The notes beneath the pieces are model-generated. The model saw only the letters and a program-made list of their open reading frames with translations, ran no database searches and had not been told where the DNA came from. Position numbers and translations under genes: made by a program. DNA of 64,000 nt from Spirodela intermedia (lineage: Eukaryota; Streptophyta; Magnoliopsida; Alismatales; Araceae): the NCBI GenBank assembly GCA_902729315.2, contig LR746273.1, forward strand, positions 2,829,001 to 2,893,000, read 5' to 3'. Below, in pieces: positions 35,601 through 48,500 of this stretch (positions are counted from its first letter, which is position 1; each line of letters begins with the position of its first letter).

Positions 35601-38600
35601 ACAGTAACAACAACGGTAAATGTAAAGAACTGCCCTTAAAGGATGAGGATACTAAATGTAACGTATTTATTTCACATGAATTCACAAGTTTCTTTTTTAA
35701 CTCTCATTTATTTCTTCGAAGAAAAATATGGATCCTAATTACATGAAAACCTAGACAAATTTTAGTAGATTATTTAGTGCATTAAGATCTGTTATTTTTT
35801 GTAACCATAGTAAGAAAGGGGGCTTTTGGGGCTAATGGCCCTACTATTATTACTGAAATAATAATATATTACTGGTTGGTAATATGTATTGCTAGCTAGT
35901 GTTATCTCATCCTAAAAAGCTTGAATTATTGGCAAGCTCTTCATCTTTTTCCTTGGACTTGCAACTCTCCATAAAATGGCCAAGTATTTACATTAGCCCC
36001 CCAATTAAGGTTTTCATTAGCTATATGGAGGATATTGATTGAGTTCATACACTACTTAGTAACATAGTATTATCTTATTAGTAAAGACAATAACATCCCC
36101 TTATGATTAAAATGAGTCAAATTACTTTCTAGGATATGTTTTAAGGGATGCAATATATTTTGGCAGCATAGATATTACCCAATAAAAATTCATAATAAAA
36201 GATATTTGCCTTGATAATCCTCCCAGCTATCGCAAGCTAATTATGAATTTTCAGTATGCTTATTCTAGAATCTCCAGGTCATGGTGTCTAGAGTAAGTTC
36301 TTCTAGGTAGGTTCCATTTTTGTGAGTTTTATCTTGTTGAAACAAAAATGATAACTAGTCATTTCAAATAATACATGTATCATCATAACATGAAGTAAAT
36401 AACCTCTCTTTTTTTTTAACAATAGTTTCTTAGAAACATATATAAATTAATCATTCTAAAATAATACATATGTTGACAAGATGATGCAATCATCATTTTA
36501 TACCGTCTCTAATATGGCATTCACTTTAAAATATTATGAAAATCTTACTTTCCAAATAGTGCGCTAAGTTTATCCTTCAAATTTTCAACCCATAAATAGT
36601 AATGCATGTCAAAAACCTTCTCAGTTTGGTCCAACTAAGCTGTCAACTCAATTGGTAAAGGTTCTTACAGCTGTGATTATTCCTTGATACCTACATTGAC
36701 AATTAGACTGAACGATTAACATGATGATTTAGTATGTTAAAGAATAATTATAATAAATATATTCACATATTCACATAAGATTTGGATCGCCATCTCCCTT
36801 CTGGGAGGGAGCTCACAATGCCTTGGACCAAATCTACCAGCTTAGAGAGAGCTTATGGTGGCTGAAGAGCACAGAAAATAAGGCAATACAGTCCCTTATC
36901 TCTCCATGTAGAGGAAGCCCACAATGTCCCAAGAGGGCTACACACAGGATAATCTAGATTAACCTTGAGAGAGAGTGGGCATTAGGAGAGAGAGAGGGGT
37001 AGTATGGTATTTTCACTCTACGATCAAAACCTAACCCAACATTTTGGTATGTTGGTAGTTATAAAGAAAATTACTATCCTCTTGGTAGTTAAAAATCCGA
37101 AATTACATAATTAAAGGCGTTGACTTTTGAAACGCATTTCACGGCTAGAAAGACAAGTCTTGGTCTTCATTGGCGTTTCTGAGGCCAATTTTTTTCCAGG
37201 TCATTAAACTCTAAGACCGGACACCTTCCTAGAATGGAACACATTTCCTTTTCAAAGCTTTGATCTGCTTCTTCAATCTTCCGAACATAAATATTCATCA
37301 TGATTTAATATGAGATCATATCGCCCAGCAAGTGTCATGAGGGATCACCTTCCATGCCCTCTTCTTTCAGTAAAGACCTTAACAGCGCATCCAGCTAGCG
37401 CTGACAGAGAGAGAGAGAGAGAGATCCGAAGGTCCAAGGTCCATATGAAGAAGCATTACCAGTTAGCGATGAATGGATGAATGGTTATGTGAGAAGAATC
37501 CCATTGGGCAAAAGAATAGTATGCAAATCTTAGAGCGAGCGAGCGAGCGAGAGAGAGAGACATGACTCCATAAGGTTAAGATGCCTCCCCCATCCTTTTT
37601 TCCCAACGGGGGTTCATGCAATATGGTCCTCAGTCTCCAAACCCTGGAGACGTGGGGGTAAACCAGTGTTTCGGTCCGGGCCGCGATTAGCGGTACCAAA
37701 TCGATTACTCACCAACGGCTTGGTAATTTTTTTTATGGAGTCAAGAATCCAACTAAAAAAGGTGAAGGGTTTATGTATAATCCAAGCAATTTGTGGAGGG
37801 CTAAAGATAATTAACCCTGGTATTTAATGAAGGAGATATACCCATGAATCATTATAATAATAATAATAATAATATTAGCAGAAACTTAGTAATAATAAAA
37901 ACCCATGCAACACAAATTGAGGAACCAAGAGACAAATTCTTACAAAATTATGATTAATCACCCTACATCTCCTATGCTTTCCTGGACTAACTCTCCGAAT
38001 CTCTCAAGACTATCAGGTCTGTTATTTCACCCAATCGTTCTCGTTTCAAAGCAACAACATTTACAAGAGCAAAATTGCATAAATTAAAAAAAATCTAAAT
38101 TTTGATTTTTGGGCTCAAAGGTTATTAATCTGTCAAACTAAATCCCATAATATGCCCAACCATGTGTGCCCATGTGTCGTGGCCTAAATCTACTGGGCTT
38201 ACGCACCGTATAGACCTACTAGAGCATGTCCTAGCCCTTGACTTTTCTCTGAGCAAAGACGATATAAAGAGACAACTATGTCCTAGTTGGCAGCTTTTAT
38301 TTCAGCGGCTAATAATGTGTGAATAAAATATTGCGCGATTTTGGCCTCACTCTTCCCAATTTGCTGATTATCCTATCAACATTATGATTTGCAATAGGCT
38401 CATTTTGAGATGGGTCTACCCGTACAACGCATGACTTTCTAGTCTCTTCCATCCATACGTCCTGGTGCAATATACATCCTTGATGGGAAGATTCAATAAG
38501 ACGACAGGGACGCCGCCCCTGTCGGCCTCCGCAACGGACCGCGTTGAAACTCTCTCTTCTTATCTGTCTTTTGATCCCGCAGATGAACGGACGTTGACCC

Positions 38601-39035
38601 TGATAGCCGGCGGTGCGGAAGAAGTCCCTGTCGTCCACGCCCCCTCACCTCCCTTTGACTCGCTGCCCCGTGGTGTTGCCGAGAATACTTAGCCTTAATA
38701 ATTGGGTGGGTGGTTGGGGACATGGAGAGAGAGAGAGAGAGAGAGAGCGAGAGCGACGACCCGTCGGCCTGTCGGCTGGGAATTCCGTGTCTGAACAGTC
38801 TCGTGTTCGTTTAGAATCTGTGTGGATTCTTACAAATAAATAAAAGGTAGTTGAACAATGAGAATTGTGAGATTTTTGGGGGTTTAATGTGAAATATGTC
38901 AAAAAAAAAATCTCCCCTCGTCACTTCCTCGGTTGCGTGCATTTCTTGTAGCCTACTCCAAATCGAAGAGAACGTATTTCCTGGAAGGAAAAAAAAGAAC
39001 TAAAAATGGTCCCAAGCCGCCAACCAACCCCAGCG
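35601..39035. other. intergenic DNA between SAP30-like and PLA1 genes
   Basis: No gene is supported. Simple repeats include a GAGC/GA tract near 37536-37560, an AAT tract at about 37852-37873 and a GA tract at about 38724-38747. Small open frames near 38300-38700 run on both strands through a moderately GC-rich stretch. They have no recognisable motif and no agreement on strand, so none is called. Confidence 0.4.
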
Positions 39036-40799
39036 TCAGGAGGACGTGGGGCTGAGGAGGAGAGTGGTGCCGCCGCCGTCGAGCTGCGGCGGGCCGCGCC
39101 GGCTAGCGGCATCCTGGGCGGCGGCCTCCATGCCGATCGCGGCCAGGGCCCTGCTGGTGTAGTGCCGTTTCATGTTGGAGCCCTGGTGGGCCACCAGCTT
39201 CGCGATGCTCCGCTTGGCGTTCTGCCGGTAGGGGCAACGCGAGCTGAGGAAGCCGTCGACGAGGTGGAGGTACGCCTCCAGATCATGGCAGCAGCCGGGG
39301 CCGGCGTCCGGTCGTAGGAACGGCGACTGGCGGCTGTCCAGTTTCAGCTCGGTGCCGACGTGGGAGTAGGACCAGGTGGTCATCGCCCTCCCGACCGCGT
39401 CCCACCACCTGTCCTGATGCGCCGGCCGCTTCCCCTGCAGGGCCGCCCGCCACCAGCGCCGCCGCGCCTCTATGCGGCCGTCACCTTCCTCCGCCTTCTC
39501 CGCCGCTGGTTTGCCATCGCCGGCGAAGAGGCCGGGCATCCTCGTGACGACGTCGCGCTCGTTAACGACGCGGAGGACCTTTACCCCACGGCCATTGACC
39601 CGATCGGCAAATTCCTGGTTGCCGACATGGGGACTACCGAAGGAGAACACGGCGATGGGGGGGACCTCCTCCCCCAGGGGGGCGCAGTCCGCGAGCTCGT
39701 CGGCGACGAGCACCGCCAGGGCGGCGCCGAGGCTGTGGCCGGTGACGGTGATGCTGAGCTTCTCCCCCTTGTAGACCTCCATCACCCGCCGGACCTCCGC
39801 CACCACGGCGTCACGCAGGCTTACCGACTTATTTGACCCAGTCGTGAACAGGCTCCAGAAGCCGTGCTCCACTCTGGGCTCCGCCGCCTCCTTCTCGTCC
39901 TCCTCCGACTCCGACTCCGCCTCCGTGGCCTCCGCCGCCTCCGTGGCCTCCGCCGCCGCCGCGGCCTCCTTGGGCAGATTGACCATGGAGGCGCGGAAGT
40001 TCTCGGCCCACTCGAGGGCCGTGGCGGTGCCGCGGAGGGCGATCACCACGTCGCGGCGGCCCATCCGCTGGATCTCTCTCATGTCGTCGCAGACGGCGAC
40101 GTACCCGAGCCAGCTCGTCCGCTGCCGCATCCACGGCGCCATCCCGTCAAGCCACCGCGGCATCTCGATGGAGGCGGTGGCGAAGAGCTCGCGCGTGACG
40201 CGGTAGGACCGGTCGGGGATGGGGATCCGGCCGGGCTCGGTGGGGCGCTTGGCGGGGTTCGAATGGAAGGCGTGGTAGGCCGCCTGCACGAACTCGCCGT
40301 AGCGGACAACCTCTCGCCGGAGGTCTTCATCCAGCGGATCGAGGAGCCCCGCCCAGTCGTTGGCTCCGTGGAGCTCGCGCCACCGCGGCCCAATGCTGCA
40401 GCGCGGCGACGACCGGACGTTGCCGGCGAGCAGCCGCTGGAGATTGGTCATGCTCCGTGGGGACATGTTATCGACCTTCCTCTCGAGGGGTAGCACGCCG
40501 GAGAGGTTCAGGGCGTTGAGCAGGCCCCAAGGGCTGCCCTCCAGGCCCTCCTCCCCATACGCCTCTCGCAGAGGTTGCGGCGGCAGAGGCGGCGTTCCGG
40601 CCTCCGGTGGCTTCTGGAGCAGGCGCTCGAGACTGGAGAGGTGGGTGCTTGATTTGGGCGGCGGCGGCGGCGCCGCCCTGGAGATCGCCGAGATGACGGT
40701 CACGTGCGCTCTGGCGGGGTTGAGCGCGGAAGGCCGCCTCAAGATCCCGGAGCTCCTCCCCGGCGAGATATGGCGCGGTGGCGCCGTCGCCGATTGCAT
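39036..40799 (-). CDS. class I phospholipase A1 / galactolipase (PLA1-I gamma type), single exon, 587 aa
   Basis: The frame runs up to 40958, but that codon is GTG. The first ATG is at 40799 (MQSATAPPRH). About 50 N-terminal residues rich in Ser, Ala, Arg and Pro fit a chloroplast transit peptide. The lipase_3 domain follows: WAGLLDPLDEDLRREVVRYG, DVVIALRGTATALEWAENF, then the nucleophile elbow TGHSLGAALA with S356, D416 in NERDVVTRMPG and H505 in CHDLEAYLHLVDGF, completing the Ser-Asp-His triad. Members hydrolyse the sn-1 acyl chain of phospholipids or galactolipids in plastids; some release linolenate for jasmonate synthesis, which would be inference here. An Ala/Glu/Ser-rich low-complexity insert (about 277-310) lies in the domain. 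The gene is GC-rich and intronless, with a GA tract in the 5' leader. The frame is intact and length is ordinary for the subgroup. Confidence 0.92.
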   Translation of the reverse strand: MQSATAPPRHISPGRSSGILRRPSALNPARAHVTVISAISRAAPPPPPKSSTHLSSLERLLQKPPEAGTPPLPPQPLREAYGEEGLEGSPWGLLNALNLSGVLPLERKVDNMSPRSMTNLQRLLAGNVRSSPRCSIGPRWRELHGANDWAGLLDPLDEDLRREVVRYGEFVQAAYHAFHSNPAKRPTEPGRIPIPDRSYRVTRELFATASIEMPRWLDGMAPWMRQRTSWLGYVAVCDDMREIQRMGRRDVVIALRGTATALEWAENFRASMVNLPKEAAAAAEATEAAEATEAESESEEDEKEAAEPRVEHGFWSLFTTGSNKSVSLRDAVVAEVRRVMEVYKGEKLSITVTGHSLGAALAVLVADELADCAPLGEEVPPIAVFSFGSPHVGNQEFADRVNGRGVKVLRVVNERDVVTRMPGLFAGDGKPAAEKAEEGDGRIEARRRWWRAALQGKRPAHQDRWWDAVGRAMTTWSYSHVGTELKLDSRQSPFLRPDAGPGCCHDLEAYLHLVDGFLSSRCPYRQNAKRSIAKLVAHQGSNMKRHYTSRALAAIGMEAAAQDAASRRGPPQLDGGGTTLLLSPTSS

Positions 40800-40980
40800 C
40801 AGCAGAGGCTCCGATCGCCCGGAGAAGAACGAGGGAGAGAGAGGAGAGGAGAGAGTGAGAGAGAGAGAGAGAACTAGGCAACGCGATCTCCAGCTACCCG
40901 GCTTTAAGAGAGAGGAGAGAGCGAGAGAGAGCGACGGAGGGAGAAGGCCAGGAGTCACATGATAGCTTTCCTGGTAACCC

Positions 40981-40996
40981 CCTTATAATATAATAA
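40981..40996 (-). promoter_or_regulatory. candidate TATA element of the PLA1 gene
   Basis: On the minus strand this reads TTATTATATTATAAGG-like sequence about 185 bases before the ATG. It would place transcription start near 40955, just ahead of the GA-rich leader. AT-rich matches arise easily by chance. Confidence 0.35.
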
Positions 40997-42576
40997 CTTC
41001 ACGTGACTCCGACCGAACCGCGTTTCTCGTCGGGCGACCGAGCCTGGAGGGGTCTCGCTCGAAGCCGGTCGGTCTTCCCGGGCCTGCAGGTCTGTTTTAA
41101 ATATAGCTAGCTGTCTGGTCCAGTAAGAAACCTAGACCGGGCCAGGAAAATAAAATTTTTCGGACGTGTGAACCCCCCTGTTGCTGTGTACCTTACCAGG
41201 TTCCTGATGGGACTCGGATTACTTAGGGTTATTTAGGTATGACCCCCATGTAATGACTATACTGAAAAGGATAAATCCCCCATCGTTTTGACTTGGCGCT
41301 GGAGGTGCCCCCTTGAACAAAGACCATAACTGTCCTATAAAGACCTTAGATTCACACCTACCTACCTACCTACCTCTCCCTCTAGCAGGTGCCCCCTTCT
41401 TCCCATCTCTACCACAAAAAGTCACGCCATATATACGCAATTACTATTTCTTAGCTTTGCTTCCTTGAAGTGATAAGAGGGCATTGTGGTCAGTTTTTAA
41501 AAAAATCAAACGAAATTGCTTCATTTTGAAAGGCTTAAATTATCTCAATTAGAAAATATTCGTCTCAGTCAACCTAAGAGGCAAAATCATAATTTCCAAG
41601 TAGTTTGATGGAGACAAATGGAGAGGAGGGAACTAGTCTCCACGTTAGATGGTTCACATATACCTATGCATAAATAAACCAACATTGTAGTATTAAAATA
41701 AAGTTTTCCATAAATAAGACTCTCATTGGTGTACTTGCCCATAAAAATTTGCACTCCTTTCATCATGTAAGTTAGTCAACAATAAGAGGGAATTGTTACC
41801 TAAATATATAGATAACATTCTTCTATGATTGACCCCAAAACATGTTAGTATCAATTGATTGAAGCAATTTTCCAAGTAGCCATAAGTCTACGCAAAATAA
41901 TGAAGGATTCATCTATAATTGCCATAGATTGTGGGGATCTAGAACCAAATACCATTTTAACCATAACCTTTTATGAGTATGAATAGGCCAAGTAAACCCT
42001 CTACCTAAATCTACCATTTTATTTGGAATTGCACTCAAAAATCAACTAGAAACAAGAAAATTTAGCCTCATTTTTATTTATGTACTAAGTGAACCTTGGA
42101 TTATCCTTTATAAGACACACCCAACTCTTTTCTTCTCTCTCCCTCTCTTTATCTCTCCATCTATTATCTTTGCTAAATATAAATATTTAAATAACAAGTT
42201 AGTGAGGAATATCTGCTGAATAAAGTTAGCAACCATTTTGTTAGATCGTATATAGTAAGATGATATATTCGTATGAGAAGAAGAGTATTTTATAAAAAGG
42301 AAATTAGTGAAAAAAAAAAAGTAAAATGGGGGGAGGTGTCTACCTTGGAAATTTATCTATATATCCTTGGGGAAGTTTGAAAGTACTTTGTAGCACCCGA
42401 TTTCTTCTGAAATGTGAAACTGGAGAGGAACCAGATCACTGAAGTTGCATGTTCGAAGGAGGTCCGGTTCCCTCCGTTCCCCTGCGGATAGATAACCTGA
42501 TCTCGGGGAGAGGGCGGGAGCTGGTCTTCCCACTCTCCCTCTCTTTCTCTTATCATAATCAGCTGGCGGCCGAGCC
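40997..42576. other. intergenic region upstream of the divergent PLA1 and glycyl-tRNA synthetase genes
   Basis: No gene is seen. The two flanking genes diverge from here, so both promoters lie within it. A short CCTA tandem repeat occurs at about 41353-41380. Most of the remainder to about 42350 is AT-rich. Confidence 0.5.
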
Positions 42577-45500
42577 ATGGCGCTGCTGGTGCTGCCGCTC
42601 GCGCTCTCCGCGGTGAAGTCCCGCGGGGCGGCTCATTTCGGACTCTTCGTCGCGGAGAGACAGAATCACAGCCGGTTGTGCAGGCCGTTCGGTCGACGCT
42701 ACCGCTCGCTGCTACCGGGCAGAAGAGGAGTGAAGGCCATGAGCTTCTCCGCCGTGTCTCAGGCTCAGTCGAGGGACTCCAAACCCGAGGGCGCGCCCGC
42801 AGTCCTCACCTTCCAGCAGGCCATTCAGCGGCTTCAGGTGTGGCTTTCAACGTCTGAGCTTTATCTCGACTTGATTTGCACAATCTTGCTCGGATTGCGT
42901 GGCTTGAGTGCTAGAATTACTGGAATTTTCGTCACAAGTTGGAGACGCAGACAATGTGGAGTTGTTCCTTCATCTTTAGCAGATTTCCTGTACTCAACCG
43001 TGCTGCGACTTAATTGGATGTGCAACCCATTCTCCATTGTTTTTGACCTGGGCGATCCAATTCTTCAGCATGGGACAACCGTCTCAAATAGCGTTTTGCA
43101 ACTTCCATAGTCTATCTGTCGGTCTGACAAAATCCGATTCCAGGCGGGCAAACTGATTGTAACGGTAACAATTCAATCTGTACAACCTTATGCAACTGAG
43201 TGTGGTGACTGCTCGATGGTTATAATTCACGTTAAAAACTTATCTGAAGAAGATCTATTATGCCGAATGACGAGTCATACTAGTTCAAGTACTTGGAAGT
43301 CTTACATTGGGAAGTTTGACAAAAGTATGCCGAAGGAAGAGAGAAAGAAAAGATTATTCTAAAACGAATGTTGCACAACGCCTGTCACTTTAAGAGAGGT
43401 TTCCAATATTTCGTAAGCTGAATTTAATTCGTAGTTACGGAAGAGGCATCCAAGCTTGGATTGGCAGGTCCAGTGTAGTTTGACAATAGTGAAAGTCTGC
43501 GTTTTGATCAAAGACAAAATTGTAAATGCTTGATATGGGGGGGGGAGCTGACTTATTTTTTCAACATCGTAAGGTAGCTAAGGCTCCTAGATCAACCCAC
43601 ATGTGCATGGATTTTTGAAGTTTTCAAGCAGTTCCTCCACCGTACACCAATGTTAGGCAAAATTCTGTATTAACCATCATATGGCATTGTACAGGTGCTC
43701 ACGTGGTAGGTTAGAGTGATTTTAGCACTGATGTTTGTTTCGTGCGCCAGTGGAGATTTGAACTGATTATTGGAGGATAGTTTTCTTTGGTAACTGGGAG
43801 AGCCAAGATAACACAGAGACTTCCTAGATGGTTTATAAACGAGAAAAATGTCCATAAGATACATAGGCCATCCTAGGGTGCCTCTAGAGTTTTCTTGTCT
43901 CATTAAATGAGTGGGGCATTGACGTATTCAATTAAAATAGGAACTCCAGATGCTAAAAAATAATGTAGGCTGGGGTTGACCTAAGGAATTAGTCAGTGAG
44001 GGAATGTAAAAATCTGGTTTTGATGGTAAATGCCAAAAACTCGAACCATTTGAAGGATTGAATCACCTCATATTCTCTTGTATGTTAGAGTGCAGTTTAT
44101 GCATATTTGGAATGCTACAAATAATACTTTACTTTACAAGTGTAATGTGATATAGGTAACCCTTGATTTTTCATATATGGGCAATTCTTACCTTAATCTA
44201 ATCAAGCGATTGAACTTCAAACAGTCCAAAAAATGTTTAAATTGGTGTGAAGTTCACATCTTTCAAGACAAGTCCTGTATAGTTGTTTCTGTTAGTACGA
44301 ATACGTTACCACAATTTTTTAGGTCTTTCTTTTGATTGTATCTTCTTTTCCTTTGTCTTAGATATTGAGCGAAAGTTTGTGTCTGATATCCTTGTTTGTT
44401 GGATAAAACACCCTTAATTATTTTTCAGTGCTGGTGCAGCTAAATGAATATAAGAGTGCTGTGAGATTCGTTCACGTTTTGGGTCCGTGGTGGAGTCTAT
44501 ATGAGTTCCTTTACTTTCTTCTGTTTCTCCTTCATTAGATGTGTAAGTCTGGGCCTTGATTTTGCGATACTGGTGACCAAACTCTTGACAACTTGCTTTG
44601 GATTCATGAGATGCTTCAAACTCCATAGTTATGAAACAGATTAACTGCTTTGGATTGGGACTTGGCATAGACTCGGGGTAACCTTGGGGTCACAATTTTT
44701 ATTTCCAGTTTATTTTTTATTTATCTCATTTTTTGTCTGACGGTGTCATATTTCTGTTAAGGAAATTAATTATTTTGATTGTATATTGATAAACTGGAAT
44801 TTGTTTATAGGAGTACTGGGCCTCCGTAGGATGTGCTGTAATGCAGTGTAGCAATACAGAGGTAATTGTCCTGCAAGACATCATTTCCTTCTATAATTGT
44901 TTATTCTGTCTTCTTATTCTTGTATATGTTTTCTTTTCCTTTCTTTTTTTCAATTGCTAGAAGCTTGACTTTAATTGTTGGAATTGTAACTAACAGCTCT
45001 TTGCCATTATATTCAAATAGTTTCTTGCATCAATATTTGATGGAGATGCACTGCATACACGCCCATGATATGTACACAGAAGTCATTGCATGCCATTCTT
45101 TTCTTTATAGAACTGTTTTAGTGTGACATTCGAAAAATATACTTAAAAAGTTTATACTAAAACAATATGTGTTGGATTCATAATTTCTCATTCATTCAAT
45201 GGAATGGTGATGCTACCATCCTAATTCTTTTTGTTATTTTTGTTACCAGGTTGGAGCTGGGACAATGAATCCTTTGACTTTCTTAAGGGTTTTAGGCCCT
45301 GAACCATGGAATGTTGCGTAAGTATGCTGTGGAAGCGAAGATGCATATTTTCTGTCTGTGTTCATTTTTTTTATACAGCGCACAGGGATACCTTGGCATG
45401 CGAGAATGTGGAAAAATAGGAATTTATTATCTTGCTGACATCTAGGGCACTGAATGATGTCAGACGAGCTAAACAGTTTCCACATATGAAGTACTTGGTT

Positions 45501-48500
45501 CTCATAACGGTTACAAACTTGTGATAGCTTTGGGTCACTTATATACAATTTGATCTTTTAATTATTAAAATATTTTCATTGAGGGGATAAGTTGATAGGC
45601 TTGTGGATGCCAATCTCATGTTGATCACAAACATAATTTTCTTTGCTATCTTGGAGATTAGCAACCTGTTGCAATATGAAGGCATGAATTTTTTATTTCA
45701 ATTGTATTATTCAATGGCACAGTAGTCAAATCGGAGTTGCACTGTTATTGGTGGAACGGGGTGCAGATTAAGTGCGTTTTTGCTCTGTTGAAGATTAAGT
45801 TATTATGATTATGATCACTTTCTGTAGGGAGAAAAGTAAATCCTTGAAGCAAGTTTAAATAGGTTTTGGCTATGTTGAAGAGTGAGGTACAAGGATTATA
45901 ATTCCTTTCTATAAGGACAGAGTTCATTCATTGAAGCAAAAAAATCTGAACATTGTATTAGTAATATTCAAAAATTACCTAACCTAGGTTCGCCTTGTCT
46001 TGTTAGGTTATAACAGAAATCCTTAGGTCTTTCGAAGTTTGACATCTCTACATACTGTAGTACTGCCTTTCATACTATTGTGAATAACTTTACCCGGCCA
46101 TGATTTCGTAAACTGGATTGCATTGGATACTTGATTAATATTTTCTCTTAGATTCCATTTCTTCCTCGTACATTATCCTTTTTTAGGACCTCTCCTGCAT
46201 CTAGTATGCATTATTTTCGTTTTTAAAATAATGTTCCAAAGAACACAGTTGAAATTCACTGGGGTGCTGATTTGTTGCTGCATTAGGTGGTGCTAACCTT
46301 TGGAGATCTTTTTGTTATGATCAGTAATATAACCGTTCTTTGCTATGGCTATATGATATGGACATTTTTGCTCAAGGTATGTGGAGCCTAGCATACGACC
46401 AGATGACAGTCGTTACGGTGACAATCCAAATAGACTTCAGCGCCACACACAATTTCAGGTTCAAATGAACTTTGCAAGTTGCTTTCCTGCTTGTCTGCTC
46501 TTTCCAGTCTTTTATACCATCTTGGTCTTAGAAGTGATGTAGAACCTCACACTCTTTCCCAGGTTATATTGAAGCCTGATCCTGGAAACTCGCAGGACCT
46601 TTTCCTTCATAGCCTTTCAGCATTAGGTGAGGATTATTTTATATGAAAACTCAGTGGATAGTTTTGTGATTATAATCATTTTTTTATTACATCTTTTTAT
46701 CCGAGCATGTGCTATAATATTTTTGATAGAATTCTGCTCCCAAAACCTATGTTCTTGGGCTCTTTTATGGTATCTTAGAAACAAGTCTTTATGAACAGGA
46801 CACGTTATGCTCAACTATGGTCCCTAAACGCTAGACAAATGACCAATGGCTTGTTTCTTAATCTGAGCTATCTATATGTGGTTCAGTAATGTAGAACAAA
46901 TTTACAAAATTCTTTCATTAAGAAGGTGAAGCTGCCATTACCTACTTCAATTGGACTGTCTATCATAATTTTTTGAGTAAGGGGATTATTTGAATGACAT
47001 GGTTTACTGTAGGGAAATAGGAACATGAACTTACTCCGTAAATTTCTTTTAGTCAACCCTAAATGGCCATCCAATCAGTGATGGATCATATTATTCTTTT
47101 TTTGTTCTCATGGCGTATTGCCATCTGTAGCGAGAATATTTTAGGCATTTTAGATTTTTGTTAAACTTATTATCATTGTACTCACTTGTCTTTTCGTATT
47201 GTTAGGCATTACCAATGAATTTAAGAAGAAACTATAACCTTACATCGTATATGTTTCTATTGTCTCATAAAATTCTATCTTCATTTGAAATATTCATGGT
47301 GGGAAATTTTTGTGATGTTGAATTCTTATCCTTCTGCTTTTCTACAAGTTTTCTATTTTATAAGAATTTTGGATTCTTTGTTATTTTGTGAATTTTTGCA
47401 CTTTCTAGTTTTTAAACTTTTCAATGTTTTCTTATTTTTATTGAGAAGATACGGATTTTAGGCACATGCTCTATTTCCCTTGGGGATTGTGCACGTTAAT
47501 TTTTTTTAATATTTTTAAAAGCTGTCTGTATTTAGTTTGTTAAGTATAACTTTCAGTTTCTTGACCTTATAGAGGAATAACTTCCTTTTGTAGACGTATG
47601 AGACATGAGATCAATTTTTTCATCTTTTATCTTGGTAAAAATGATTCTTTCATAGAGTTGTGTTATATGACCCACTGCCATAATCTCTAATTTATTTTCT
47701 CATTTTTCATGCTGACCTTATTTTTGAAAGCTGGAATGACTATACTTTTTCACCTTCCTCTTGAAACGTTTTTCTATGCTTATCCTGGTATTCGAAACCT
47801 CACTTATGCCACAAGTCTTCAAATCGTTCAAGCTTTTTGTCTATTTCTGATATTTATTTTGAAGAATTCACTAGTTCATAAGATTCTTCTTTAACTTTAA
47901 TACAATTTACTCATTCTCATTCACTAAGTTCTCATAAATCCTGTTGATTATTCCAGTTGATTTGTTGTCCACTTCATATGACCTCAGTTTACGCTAGTGA
48001 TTCATGAACACATCCTGAATTGTATAACTTTTCTGTTAAAATTATAAAATATTTAGCCACTTTTTTATGTACAATTTTCTATTGTTACTTTCTTTAGGAC
48101 GTTATGTCTGGTTTCTACGATTTCACACCTTTTTTATCTTTGTATTAGGTATTAATATTAATGACCACGACATTCGATTTGTTGAGGACAATTGGGAAAG
48201 TCCTGTAAGGATCTATTTTTATTGATACGATAGTCTGTTATAAAGACCCTCCCTGAGCTACGTTTTTAGTTAGTCTTATTTGTCTTTGCCATAACAATCT
48301 TTTGGATAAATGTTTTACAGGTACTGGGTGCCTGGGGACTGGGCTGGGAAGTTTGGATGGATGGGATGGAGATAACTCAGTTTACTTATTTCCAACAGGT
48401 AATGTTGTATTCTTGGCTATATGATCTCAAAAGCATCTGTTATAATGACTCTGTGATGTTGTTTTCTGTTTTATTGGAAGATCAACCTAATAGTTGCCTT

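Noticed and set aside
36630-36720. tRNA-like string (AACTCAATTGGTAAAGG)
   Set aside because: It resembles a tRNA D-arm box, but no acceptor pairing, anticodon arm or T-loop GGTTCGA is present at the right spacing.
38309-38692. Overlapping small open frames on both strands near 38.3-38.7 kb, with a TATA-like GATATAAAG at about 38259
   Set aside because: No motif is recognised and neither strand is favoured. A small gene cannot be excluded, but nothing supports it.
39864-40493. Plus-strand frames opposite the phospholipase gene
   Set aside because: Low-complexity Arg/Leu/Gly shadows of the GC-rich PLA1 coding strand.
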